From Glycine soja (taxonomy: Eukaryota; Streptophyta; Magnoliopsida; Fabales; Fabaceae), in assembly GCF_004193775.1 (NCBI RefSeq), contig NC_041002.1:2901261-2965260 (forward strand): a stretch of DNA of 64,000 nt. Direction: 5' to 3'. Both the position numbers and the translations under genes were made by a program. The notes under the pieces were generated by a model, which made no database searches, was not told the origin of the DNA, and saw only the letters and a program-made list of their open reading frames with translations. This document shows positions 25,649 to 38,332 of this stretch, one piece after another (positions within the stretch are counted from its first letter, which is position 1; the number at the start of each line of letters is the position of its first letter).

Positions 25649-28568
25649 TTAGTAGCACACTTTATCATGTGACCTTGCTATCCTCTTGATTAATCCACCA
25701 CCACTTCTCAAGCAATAATCAATGCTTGAAGGTAGAAAGGGCCCTTGTGATTTTCCATAAGAGTTCCAGCACACAGCTTGTTGCAAACCTCTATATTTAG
25801 GGGAGGGACTCAGTTGAATATCAGTTAAATCAACATCTGTGCATGGTATGGAATTGCTGCAAGCTAGATGCACAGGCTGCATACCATAAGTTCCATGTAT
25901 TTGATCAAACTTAACCCCAGAAATCACCACAGTGCTTGTATGGTTCTTGCAGATTTGCTTGTCACAATAGTATTGGTCTATCATTATTGGGTACATAACA
26001 TCATAGACTTGAATTCTGGAAAATGTCACATTTTTAACCATACCAATGCCTCCCTGTTAATTATAAAGAAAAAAAAGAACTCAAATTAATGTCAATAACC
26101 AGACTTTGTTATAACCAAGTTAAGTGCACAATTAAGTTAATTAATACCTGCCATGTTTTGATCCTTGCTCCATATAGAGTGTTTTTCATAGATATATCCT
26201 CAACAGTGATGTCAGACACACATGCCGCACTCTTGTCTTTTCCTAATCCTCCCAAACTATATAAAGAAAATTAAATGTAAAATTAATGAATTATCAGTGT
26301 GATTAACTTTGCTAACAAAATCACTAAAGGAAGATGCCAATTCGTACTAGTTAGGTTAGGTTGTAGATAACTTTTTTTCTTACCTTATACCATGTCCAGG
26401 GCCACAATTAATGTGGTGGACATGAATATTAGAGCAACCGGTTTGGATGGATACACAGTCATCTCCTGATAATATAAAATAAGACCAACTATCAGGAGAT
26501 AAAATTTAATATAGGTACCATATATATATATATAGTCTGGTTTAGGTACCTACTACTATGCACAGTGTTACAAAAGTTAAAGTTAGTTCAGCTGTTAAAA
26601 TAATTTTATAAGGTGCACGTTTCAAAAGTTAGTTAGCCGTGACAGTTTACCGTTTAAACTTGAAAAGGGTCTCTCAGCCAATCATTCTATGTCAAAGTAG
26701 TAAAGTGGCCAAATGCACCATACTGGCCATGATTTAACAATTTACAAGATTCTACTATGCTAGCTGCAGGTATAAATGGAATGTACAGTCATTTAAAATA
26801 TATAAATTAAACTAAAACCTTACCTGTTGAAATGATAGAACGTTGAATTTCTACGTCCTGTGTGTTTTGTAAGTGAATGCCATCAGTGTTGGGGCTATTC
26901 TCCGGGGAGGATATTGTAATGTTGTTAACTTTAATCCCCTTTGAGTTGTCAAATTTTAGATGGCACAGAGGACTGTTTATGATTCTGATATCACGAACTG
27001 TTACAAAGTTGCTGGAGTAGAATCTTATAGCCTGCATATGATAAATGCCAAACAAGACTTATGAGAAACTAATAGAAATTTAGTTTTTATACATATAAGT
27101 TTCTCAATAAGTACTTATATAGAAGAAAAATGAAATGTGTTTCTCCTGTAAGCTAAAGATAACTTTTTATAAGTTAAAAACAGTTTTTCGGAAAAGCTAA
27201 ATGATTTTAATTTTTTTCAAAATTTTACTGAGAAGTTTATCCAAACTGTTCTTAGACTAAACAAATTAGTATGTTAGACTGTCAGACAAAATCTTACGGT
27301 TGGTTTCATGCCAGGAATATGTTTGGAGTAGCTCTTCTGCAAGAATTCATCATGAATACAAAGTGAGTTACTTGTGTTTGAAATTTTTATTAACTTTATC
27401 ACATATTCTTGAATTTGCTGTTTTCTGGTAATTTTACCTGTATGTCATAAAATTCTGAGGAGCTCCACCAGTTATAGCCTTGGCCATCAACAGTGCCAGA
27501 ACCTTTGATGGTGAAGTTCCGCACCCACTTGAAATTTATCCACTGAAACAAACTGGATTTTGGCCAGGTAGATGCTTCAGGAGGTGCCAACAGAGTTCCA
27601 TCTATCTGTTAGAATTTAATTTGCACTAACATGTTAAACATACAACTTTCAAAATGCCACATAAGATATTGTTTGTGTGTGCGTGTATATTATGCTATGC
27701 AAATACAAATTATACATTTTATTCTAAAGCTCGTGCAAACTATTATTTTGAGACTAATTACCTTATGTTGGAATCAACTTCTTTATAAGTAGTTGCAGAA
27801 GAAGAAAACAAAAAATAATATTCTTCTATAAGTTAATAGCAATTCATAAGTTAATTTGAGTTTCTCTAAAAATATTTTTAATTTATGAATAAGTTCATTT
27901 CATTTTTTTTTATTTTCTTTTTCTATAAATATTTATAAATAATCGAAAGGTCTAACTTAATTGATTGAACAGAATATTTATAAATTTCTTAGTATATATC
28001 TTTGATTTCTATGAATAAAAAAAATTTATGGATAAATTTATCTAAAAAGACCTAGTACTTAAAACCAATAAAAGAGTGAGAAGTGAAAGACAACCTGAAG
28101 AGTAAGGTCAGATATACAAGGGCCTTGTAAAGTAACAGGTTTGATGAGGAACTTGAGTTGTGCTGGAATTTTAACTGTAGCACCAGCAACTTTACATGCA
28201 CCATTCCATGCAGCTAGAAGTGCCTGGTTTGCATATACATTTTGGACAATGTTATAACTCTAGCAATTGAAACTCACTAATTTTCTTTAATTTCTTAATA
28301 TGCTCTTTCTTTCTTTCTTTACCTCTGAATCATCAGAAACTCCATTTCCCTTGGCGCCAAAAGACAAAACGTCAAAGTTGCTCCCTTGAGGGGTTGGCAC
28401 TGGGCATGGAGAATGTGATCCTTGAGTGTGACCACCTTTGTGACGTTTGTGAAGTTTTTTCTTGATGTTTGTCTTCCTTGCTTCCACAGAAACAATAGAG
28501 AAGGTGACAAAGATAATCACCAACAAGGACAGGAAAAAGAGTAAGGAAAAACTTCTGTTCCTCTTCAT
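25649..28568 (-). CDS. Polygalacturonase (GH28), secreted
   Basis: Eight minus-strand exons (28568-28323, 28223-28095, 27605-27438, 27336-27298, 27031-26824, 26465-26384, 26256-26148, 26053-25649) give 461 aa with all junctions in frame. It hydrolyses alpha-1,4 links in cell-wall homogalacturonan. All four GH28 signatures are present: NTD (242-244), DD (265-266), GHG (287-289) and RIK (322-324). Residues 7-30 form a signal peptide or anchor. A basic, His-rich linker (about 31-60, KKLHKRHKGGHTQGSH) and a proline patch precede the NFDVLSFGAKGNG start of the beta-helix. The start is the ATG at 28568; a GTG upstream in frame is not needed. Such linkers occur in some Arabidopsis polygalacturonases. 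Expression pattern and exo or endo mode cannot be told from the sequence. Confidence 0.95.
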
Positions 28569-28670
28569 TTCCTTTTTGTTTGTCACTTAAATAAAATTAC
28601 AACACTAGCTAGCAACGAAAATTCTAGGATCTTGAGGTGGTGGTATTGTGCTTCGTACAGGGAAGTCATA

Positions 28671-28684
28671 TATATATATATATG
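28671..28684 (-). promoter_or_regulatory. Possible TATA box of the polygalacturonase gene
   Basis: A TATATATATATAT run about 105-115 bases upstream of the ATG at 28568 could serve as TATA box. It could equally be a short (AT)n tract. Confidence 0.3.
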
Positions 28685-28689
28685 GTAGT

Positions 28690-30974
28690 TATAGAAGGTA
28701 TATATATAGTGGAATATGATGGAAATAGTGTTTAAAAAAAGTTGTTCAATCACTAATGCTTAAGGTTAGGTCCATTGAGAGAGACGTGGATACCCTTAAT
28801 GTCACATAATATATAAAGATTCCCATAAGTATGACATGGTATGTGTACTTTGCAAAAGTCATATAATTGTTTATTGTTATGCTTTTTTTCATCATACCTT
28901 TTTTTTTTCAAAGAAGTGCTGAACAGAATTTCATGGTTGTCCCTCTGCAGTGAATATTCTTGTTGCCTGTGGAAAATACAGATCACAATAAGCTCCCATT
29001 AAGGCATGGCGAAGGTGGCTTCGCCATCTTTTTGTAGGTCAAGAAATTTGGCTTATCCTTCCAATTAAACTCATCCAAAAATGATTGTGAATAATGTATT
29101 TTAATATAAACAAACAGTTCTTCTTTCCATGGCTCTAATATGGTAATGGTTAAAAAATTTAAAATTATAACATTTAATTTTGTTAATACATTCTACGGTG
29201 TTTTTTTTTAATAAAAATAATATTTTCTTATTCCTTAATCATTTTCCTAAGTTAGCAAAACCGTATAAGACATTTCTTGAAAAATTGCAATAATGAGTAC
29301 TACTAAGATTTGTTGGACTGAGAAGGTTTTGGCTTACTTAAACATGTGGTTTTACATTCAGTATCATGATTTATATATGTATGAAAAATAAAATGCTAAC
29401 AAGTGCCCTGAAAATATTAGTTAAGAAATTAAGTGTAGAAATTTTTTTATTGGAAAACATAAAATTACGTTTTTCATTATTTGTTTTGTACTCTTTTATG
29501 ATTGATTAACAATACTAAAAAAATTAGAAGAATTTAACGCTTAACTTTATTTTGACAGACTAATCTGTTACCTATCTGCAATCCTCTGGGAAACTCCAAA
29601 AAAAATTAATTATAACTTAACATTTATCAAAACAAAGAAAACAGAGAGCCTTCTCAGTCTCACCAAACTTAATTAGGGGAAGTATCTTTATAGATTCTTA
29701 TATGCATATATAAGAATTAATTTGTTTAATGTTAACTAATAAATATGAATATTTTAAAACTAATGGCATACTAAGTTAGAGATTTAAAAATTAAATGCGC
29801 ATTATCTTAGTATGTCCTACTAATTATCAGTACGTGGGTAGAACAATCTGTTAGACTGTTAATTAGTAGGATTGTCTCGTTTTCAATGCACGGAATAATC
29901 AAACAAATTCTCCCTACTGGCTGGTAAAGTGGTAAGTCAATGACAAGAATGTGCTTAAACAAACCAATATTTTTATACTTACCATTTTCTGTTGTTAATC
30001 ATTGGTAGCATAATCGTTTTTTGTTGCAATTTCATAATAAAGCATTATAGTCCTTCATTTGTTTGAGGGGGCGGCGGATGAAAATAAATAATCGTTTCAT
30101 AGGATAGGTTAGCTTTGTTGTTTTTACATAAGCTAGCTACTTTTCCCCCTAATCGCACCATTTGACCATAATTATAAGCTTGATAAGGATAATGTAATCA
30201 TTTGAATAAAGCAATGAAATAAATAAATAAAGGCAGCACAATTATAAAGCAGCAATTAATGGATAATCCAGGTCACTACCTTACTAAATTAAACCCTTAT
30301 CTTCTCTGAAATACCGGCTTTATTATGAGTAAGAAGTACACAGTGCTTCTTGTTATTAATTACACCTTTCATTGCATGTGTATCAATGTATCTCAGAAGA
30401 AGCCTATCAGGAGTTCCTAGGTTGTTATGTTGCAGACAAGTAAGAGTGGGCCATTAAAGCGATCACTATTTAAAGCATTATTTTATCAATGAGGAATAAT
30501 AATGTATATATTTACACAATTATCTTAACATGATTAAATTACATATGATACTATAATTGTAAACGAAAAGTTGCATCTTAGTTTTTTTTTAATCAAGTTA
30601 GTTGTTAACCATAAGTTTTCTGTTATTGAAGAAATGTGAAGTTTAAACTTAGAATCTCTCTCATATTCCTTCTTCTTTTATCATTAAATCAATTTTATAT
30701 CTCATATAAATTATGTCTTATTATAACTACTAAGTCATTTGTGTGTCCAATTAATTAATACACTTTAAAAATAAAGTAATAGTCATAATTTAAAAAAAAC
30801 AATTATGATAATTGTAACAACTTCATAGCCTATCTATAAAATTGTTTTTTTAGAGAGAATATATGAAATTGTTGCAATCACAACAGTTGATTTCCAAATT
30901 AATACTAGAGGGTATTTCTATATGTACTTTTAGAGGAGTCAATCCTCCGGTGTTACTCAACATTAATTCCTTTC
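28690..30974. other. Intergenic region, polygalacturonase to LTR cluster
   Basis: AT-rich with no gene recognised. One compact perfect inverted repeat occurs at 29006-29027. Confidence 0.6.
29006..29027. repeat. Perfect 9-bp hairpin with 4-base loop
   Basis: ATGGCGAAG and CTTCGCCAT flank the loop GTGG. It stands out by its GC content from AT-rich surroundings. Confidence 0.8.
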
Positions 30975-32521
30975 CCTATTACCCTAACATGCATATAAAT
31001 GGAAAAAACATATAAAATACGGAATATAATTAAATCAAGTTTATTCAATAAAATTATAAGGAAATCTTCGTGAGTAAAGGGTCTATATTTTCTTCATTGT
31101 TATTAAATAAAAATTCTTTAAAATATTTTCGGCTCAAAATAACGCCGTTTAAGTTTAAAAAAGAACTCAAGTTAAACAACAAAATAAAATAAAGTAAAAT
31201 AACATATTCGAACAATCAAAACAAAAACTCATGTCTCAATGTCACATTTTATTAGAGCATTGTGTCACGATGTCCTCCAACACGAGACTCCTTAAAGCAA
31301 TCCATCTAACAATCTACTCCTACGAAAACAAGGTTTGAGATCATCATAGGATCTAAACACAAACAACACACGGGGAATAAATCATTACATTCCTCAACCA
31401 ATATGGATAAATAGAAACATACACGTATGATATAAATATAACAGTAATATAATTATAACAACAATATAAGTATAACAAAACTCAACTTTGGCATAGTTCG
31501 CATCATTTCATTACTAAACATATAACATCACTTGTCCTAGAATTTAATCACAAATCACATTTCACGCCTTCATGATTAATCACATATTCAAGACAACACA
31601 ACTCAAATACAATACCACATCTCACACACACATCCATTACACACTATCACATAACAAGTCACAATGATCATTACCCAAGCATTATGCAATAAATACACTA
31701 AGACTCAATCCTATATGCAATATGGTACCATGTTAGTGAAAAACAACACCAAGACACTTAGGAGTACATAACAAAACACACCACACAATGAGTATGTCAG
31801 GTCACTCTCATTAAGTGAAATCATAAGGTGACCGATTAAAGTTATTATTTTGCGAGAATGCTTCAATCATATGGGATCAACATAAGCTTAAAGGAACACT
31901 CAAACCAAGTGTATTTATCCCTAAGGCCTAGACTCTGAAAAATCCGTTAAGGTCTCACCTTCCTGATTCAGGTCTAACCCCTAAAACAACTTTTACACGC
32001 AGACACTGCTCATGAATTATACAATACCCACGATCTCACACTTGCTTTCAAACACATTTAACACATTGCGCTACAATTTAACACCTCATGTTCCCAACTT
32101 GAAATCCTACACTTTCATTTTAACACCTCAGGTTTTTAACTTGGAACCTTACACTTTCCTTTTTAACACCTCAGGTTCCTAACTTGGTACCCTACACTTT
32201 CCTTTTAACATCTCGCGCATAAACACTTTTTTCAAGGTAAATACCAGTAAGTTAGTGTATAATTCACAATTCACAACACAAGTAATATCACATCAAGTAT
32301 TAACCAAACACTTATTCAAACCATATTCTATGTCCACAATTTAACATCTCAGAACGTCATAATCCACCATCACATGTTCACGTGCATCTCAAAAATTAAT
32401 ACATGTTTAACTTGTCACTTATACTCAATCTCAATCACAATTTCATAATCCCAAATCATCATGTCATTCTGTCTCATGAATCATATACACATCACACAGT
32501 AGTAATATTTACATAGCACAA

Positions 32522-32524
<3 letters not shown>

Positions 32525-32595
<71 letters not shown>
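32525..32595. repeat. (AT)n microsatellite
   Basis: An uninterrupted AT run of about 35 units within the outer LTR-like copy. Confidence 0.95.
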
Positions 32596-32599
<4 letters not shown>

Positions 32600-33021
32600 T
32601 ATTAAATCGAACTATATTATCACTTATCATACATCATATATATAATCATTCACTTATTCATTCAGTTAATAACAACCATTGTAACATTCCAATTTTCGTA
32701 AACTAGATTAAAAAAGATTGTTATTTATAAATAAATAAATTTAAAAAAAAATGATGAGATTTTATAAATAAATAAATAAGGAGATATAATTATTAATTAA
32801 AATAATGATTTGAGAGAAAATAAAAAGAGTATTTTATTTATTTGTTTGATAGAGAATAAAATAAAGTTTGTTTTTATAAAATAATAAATAATAAATAAAT
32901 AAATAGAGTAAATAATAGGTCGTAAATGCCCCTAGCTATAAATAGCAACATGCTAGGTCAATTTTCAGACTGACTCCTCTGCCTCACAATTTCGTTTCTT
33001 CTATCTTCTCCCAAAACCCTC

Positions 33022-33362
33022 TCTTTTTCCCGCAGGCCACCTAACCTGTCTCAGAAAAATGACGATCTCGGACTCGTTCACCGTTGGATCGTCGTGAAAT
33101 TTGAGCACTATGTTCGCAGCCCAATTCCGAGCATTCTCACTGTTGGGAATTTTGATATCATGTTTGAGCTGAGAAAAATATCTTTCGCATTGTAGTTTTT
33201 TCCTTTCCCGCAGAAACCCAAAATGGTCTCAGTAAAATTACGATCCCGGTTTCGTTAACCGTTGGATTTTCATGAAATTTGGATATGTTGTTCGAAATTC
33301 AATTTCACACGCTTTCACCGTTGGGATTTGCGAGATAATATTTTTTGAGGGAGAAAAATAAA
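33022..33362. repeat. 180-bp tandem duplication in the inner LTR-like element
   Basis: Two units, each with CCCGCAG, GTCTCAG, ACGATC and ACCGTTGGAT landmarks, ending in GAGAAAAATA at 33171 and 33351. The outer copy has only one unit. Confidence 0.8.
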
Positions 33363-34219
33363 TCGCATGATGACAGTACAAGTGGAGGCTTCAATTCCTT
33401 CTCTGTCTCTTTGACGTTTCGGAACTCTATTGGAGCAGTTAGAGGGAAAAAATTGGAGGAATTTCAGGGAACCGTTAGAGATGCTGCTATCGCTGGTTGA
33501 AGACATGTGAGTCCGCTTAGAGGTAAGAGATGAGTTATTCCCAATTGGGAATTTGTGAGAACACGTGTAGAGATCCTTAGAGATATCAATTGGAATGGGT
33601 TTTGGGGTGTTTTTGCAATTTTCATTTTATCCTTATAATTATTACAATGAATTATATATGTTTGACAGACCAATTTTTGTGAAATTGATATGCTATTGTG
33701 TTGAGCGTGAACCCTATAAATCGAGTACTTTTTCTAATTAATATGAATTGATGAAATAAAGTAAGGAGAAATTTAGAGAGAGATATTGATTTTGTATTTT
33801 CTCTTTTTCTTGTTGTTTAGGTTTTTATATATAATTTAAAAAAATTAATATCATAATTGAAATTGACCAAAGTGTTCATATAATTATTTAGAATTTGTGC
33901 ATTGAAAGCTTACTTTGAAATTTGTGATTCAATATGATGTATGCTAGTTTATAGATATAGAGGTAGTTATTTATATTAATAATTTATGTAAATAATATTG
34001 TAGAGTGTTATAGTATGATTCCAAAAATTATTAAGTGTTGGAGTTTGAGAATATTATGATTAAATTTCATGAACATGTGTATGTTGTACCTTATGAATAT
34101 CATTGGGAATGTTATGAGATGGTTGATGTGATGTTATGAGATGTTAAAGTGTGGACATGATATTCGATTGTGAATAAGTGGATGTGTTAACACTTGATGT
34201 TACATTAATTATATCGTGA

Positions 34220-34810
34220 GCTATGAATTATACAATAACCCAACCAGTGTTTATGCGCAGTGTTAAAGAGAAAGTGTAGGTTCCTAGTTAGGAACCAGTG
34301 TTAAATTATAGCGCAATTGTGTTAAACATGTTTGAAACATGAGTGTGAGGTCATGGTATTATATAATTCATGAGTAGTGCTTATAAATGAAATATGTGAT
34401 GAATTATGGAATAATATGTTGCCTTGAGATTATAATATTGTTATTGAGATTGAGTAAAAGTGTAAAGTAGAACATGTGTTGAATTGTGAGATACATGAAA
34501 ACATGTGATGGTGGATTGTGACATTATAAGATGTGAAATTGTGATTGAGTTTTGGTTGTGAATAAGTGTGTGATTAACTCTTGATGTAACATAAGCTGTG
34601 AATTGTACAATAACCCGACCAGTGTTATCTTGAGAAAAGTGTAAATGTGCAGTGTTAAAGAGGAAGTGTAGGTTTCCTATTTAGGAACCAGTGTTAAAGA
34701 GAAAGTGTAGGTTCCTACTTAGGAACCAGTGTTAAATTGTAGCGCAATATGTTGTACGTGTTTAAGACATGAGTGTGAGGTCGTGGGTATTGTATAATTC
34801 ACTAGCAGTG
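34220..34810. repeat. 375-bp-spaced internal repeat in the inner LTR-like element
   Basis: The order ACAATAACCC, CCAGTG, GTGTTAAAGAG..., AGTGTAGG, TAGGAACCAGTGTTAAAT, GCGCAAT, ACATGAGTGTGAGGTC occurs from 34232 and again from about 34605. The GTGTTAAAGAG...TAGGAACCA subunit is doubled again at 34651-34730. Confidence 0.8.
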
Positions 34811-37236
34811 TCTGTGTGCTAAAATGATTTTAGGGGTTGGACCTGAATCAGGAGGGAGAGGCCCTGACGGACTCTTCGGAGTGTAGGCCTTGGGGGTCAC
34901 CGGGTTTGAGTACTCCTTTAAGCCTATGCTGATCCCATATGGTTGGAGCATTCTCGCAAAACATCGTGACCCTGACTGGTCTTCCTATGATCTTACTTAG
35001 TGAGAGTGACCTGGCAAACCCATTGTGTGGTGTGTCTTGTTATGTACTCCTAAGCGCCCCAAGGTGGTTTTTCACTGACATGGTACCACATTGCATGTAG
35101 GCTTGAGTCTTAGCATAATTGTCTCATGCGCTTGCTAATTGTTTATTATGAAATTAAGGTGTTATTATGTCTTGATCAGAATGTGTGATTCTTGTGTAAT
35201 GTGATTGATAATTGAAAAGTGTGATTGATGGATGAAAAGTGAATTTTGAATGACAAAGTGATGAAATAATGTGAGATATGCTAAGTAAATTGTATTTGGC
35301 TACTATATGTTGTTTTGTTTCTCTTTAGTAGTTAGGAATGTGATAACTCACTCCCGGTTTGTTGTTTGTGTTTGGATCCTGTGATGATCTTGAACCTTGT
35401 GTTCGGGGGAGCAGATGACTAGGTAAAGTGCTTAAAGGAACCTTGTGCTGAAGGACGTCGGGACACAATGCTCTGATAGAATGTGACAGTGGGGCATAAG
35501 TTTTATATTAATTTCATAATGTTAGTCTATTTTATTTTATCTCACTGACTTAACAAAAATATTTTTGTAAATTTTGACGGCCTTGTTTCGAGCCGAATAT
35601 ATTTTTAATAAGTTTTAATTGATAATAGTGAAGTGAATGTGAACCTTTTACCCGTGTGAATTTGGTTACCGATATTTTTTATATATTTTATTTATTTATA
35701 TGCGGGGTTGAGGGTGTCACAACCATACTTACATGTATAATAAACAAGTATATCCTTACATTTCCTCTTAAGTTACTACGACTTTTGTAGAGTAAAATTA
35801 TAAGTACAGGGGATGTATTAATCCTATTAAGTTCATACTTATCTTGTTTTAAAGCTAAGACAATTATCTACAACTATTATGTTGATCACAAAAATCGATT
35901 TCACTATTAACTATGTCTAAACCTAAGGTAAACATTGAATCATTGCTTAATCGTGATAGCTCAATCTTTGCTCAATAATTTGACTCTCTAGGGAGCTATA
36001 CAACTCTGAATTGGGTGAAACCAACGATATTGGTTAGCTAACATCTAGGGCTACAACATTTATGAATACCACAAAACCTAATTCAATCATTTTCTTAGTC
36101 AAATTTAGGTTACAAGTTGATTCACGTTGTTAGGAAAATAGTATAGGTTTAAAACAACTGATTTTCACTAAGCACAGGCGTGCTTCGTGAAAAACCTCCA
36201 TTTCGTGAAGTAAAAGAGACACAATTTAGACCTTAAAACATGCCCAAATTCAAAATGAATATCACAGAACATGTAATCACATCATAGGGAGCAAAACCCC
36301 TCAATCAATTTCAAGAAAACATGCAAGAACAAGAATTCCCAAATTTATAGATTTCTAACATTCAAAGTCAAACACTCAATTAAACCATCCAATTCGCATA
36401 AGGACATCAGTTGACCCATAAAAATGAGCAATTCATAGTTATCATTGTATATGAAAAATTAAAACGCATAAAACACTCCAAAATTAACCTCAATTTGATC
36501 CTCTAAGCAATCCTACACATGTTCACTCTAACCTCAATTGTAATAAACTCATCTCTTACCTCTAAGTGGACTCACGTGTGTAGTCCGACAGTGATTGTAG
36601 CGGTTCCCTAAGATTTCTAAAGTTTTTCCTTTGTTTGCTCTGTTAGGATTTTCAAGCATTAGCGAGAAGAAGAAGGGATTAAAGCCTCAATTTCACTGCT
36701 TCCATGCGAGGGGCATTTCTCTCTATACAGACATTATTTAAAAAATTCCAACGGTGAGAATATGCGAAATTAGTTACGAAGGTAGTATCCTAATCTCAAG
36801 ACGATCCAACAGTTAACGAACTTGAAATCGTAATTTTACTGGGACAAGTTTGGGTGTATGCGAAAAAAGAGAGTTTTGGGAGAGAAAGAAGCGAGAACGA
36901 ACTTGAAAAGAAGAAAGAGCGTAGAGATGTATTGTAATTGTAAAAATTGACCTAATATGTGTCTATTTATAGGTATGATACTTTTAGTCTATTATTTACT
37001 CTATTTTTTATTTTTATTTTATAATAATGAACTCTATTTTACTCTTTCATTAAATAAATAACCAATTAAAACATTCATTTATTTTCTGAAATATTATTTT
37101 ACTCTATTTATTTTATAATAGTATGAAACCCTTATTTTAATTAACAATTTTTTTTCTCTCATTTATTTAATTTTTAAAAATTCTATTAATTTTTAAATAT
37201 TTTTTTTATTTATTTTACAAAAAACAAAGTGTTACA

Positions 37237-37921
37237 ACCCACATATTGATATAACCACAATGCTCATGATTTATGTGTCGTAACAGGTGGTATAGAGCAG
37301 CATCTCTCGTATTAAAATCATTGAATATTTGTTACAGAAAGTGTGCCGGGTGAGGCTTGCTGGGTAGGAAAGTAAGACCATCCTAAGTTCCAACCTAGTT
37401 TAGTTTAATGGTAGCCTTATGGGGTTATGGTATTATATATATGAATGAATGAGAAGGTGGTTTACACGTATAATTAGATGATTAAAAAGCAGTTTCTAGC
37501 TGAAATTGTAGAGTGAGCCTAAAATGGAGACATAATTGGTTGTATGGGCTGAAAAGAGAGTCCAGCTACTAGTTGTTTTTGTCTTTGTTCTTGCACGCGG
37601 GTGGACCACAATGGGACCCGTTTATATATGCCACTCTGCTACTATTTTATGTTATATAGTTTATACAGGGAAAAGAAAAGAAACTCTCCTTTTGCAAAGC
37701 ACACACTTTATCCACCTAAAGAGAGCCAAATTGCCACTTCTAGCAGCCAAAGAGGTGTTAAATTTTCCAGAAAATGCAAATTTGATTCATTCCAGGAACT
37801 TACAATAAACGATCTTCTTTCCAAGTTTCTTCACATATTTTGAGAATGATAATGTCACTTCCAAGGAAACTTCTCAATTTTTATAGATTCCAATCATGTT
37901 ATTATAGAATATAACTATTAT

Positions 37922-37956
<35 letters not shown>

Positions 37957-38332
37957 AGCATATTGTAAAGTTGGAGAATCGTACACAGATCATACAAGTT
38001 TAGTTTAGGGGGAAAAAGTAGTTGGAAATAAAAGATTAAAAAAAAGTTAGATGAATTTTTAAGTAGTTTTGTAGAGAAGAAAATGAAATTATTTAACGTG
38101 TTTGGAAGCCTATTGGCAACATACATCTCTCTCCAAAAATCATGTCAATTTGATTGAAAAATGCATAAGCTACTCTTGGTAGGTTTTGCTTGGACACGGA
38201 TCAAATGGCGTAAACAAGAATCCAAATACACAGATAGTTGTGGAGAAAGTAAAAGGAAATAAATAAATATGTTTGTGTAAAACAATATAAATATCTTAAC
38301 AAAAAAATAAATGTGATATAAACAAGGGTTAT
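37237..38332. other. Intergenic region
   Basis: No gene recognised. It holds an (AT)n tract at 37925-37953. The 90-codon ORF at 37536-37808 has no family resemblance. Confidence 0.55.

Larger units (their letters stand above)
32680..35721 (+). mobile_element. Inner 3042-bp LTR-like element with ACCAT target duplication
   Basis: The element starts TGTAACATTCC and ends GGGTGTCACA. It is flanked on both sides by ACCAT (32675-32679 and 35722-35726). TG...CA ends and a 5-bp target duplication are the marks of LTR retrotransposon insertion; the lack of any coding region makes it a solo LTR. A TATAAATA box lies at 32937-32944 and could start transcription about 280 bases into the element. Internal repeats: a 180-bp tandem duplication (33022-33362) and a 375-bp-spaced pair (about 34220-34380 and 34595-34810). 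It sits inside a copy of the same family in opposite orientation. Family name unknown to me; such a long LTR is unusual but known in plants. Confidence 0.75.
30975..37236 (-). mobile_element. Outer copy of a roughly 3.2 kb LTR-like element, split by a nested copy
   Basis: The element is read on the minus strand: its 5' part is 37236-35727 (starting TGTAACAC) and its 3' part 32679 to about 30975. Both parts match the inner copy in order. Its TATA region (TATAAATA, 36971-36964) and the block around 36580-36840 match inner 32937-33340. The blocks around 31250-32270 match inner 34250-35500, including the GACGGC...GAGCCGAA segment at about 31130 (inner about 35578). The 5' terminus is TG, the 3' terminus is worn and I cannot identify a target duplication. 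No coding region is present, so it looks like a solo LTR. It includes an (AT)n expansion at 32525-32595. Confidence 0.7.

Noticed and set aside
37536..37808. 90-codon plus-strand ORF
   Set aside because: Low-complexity, no recognised domain, no exon context.
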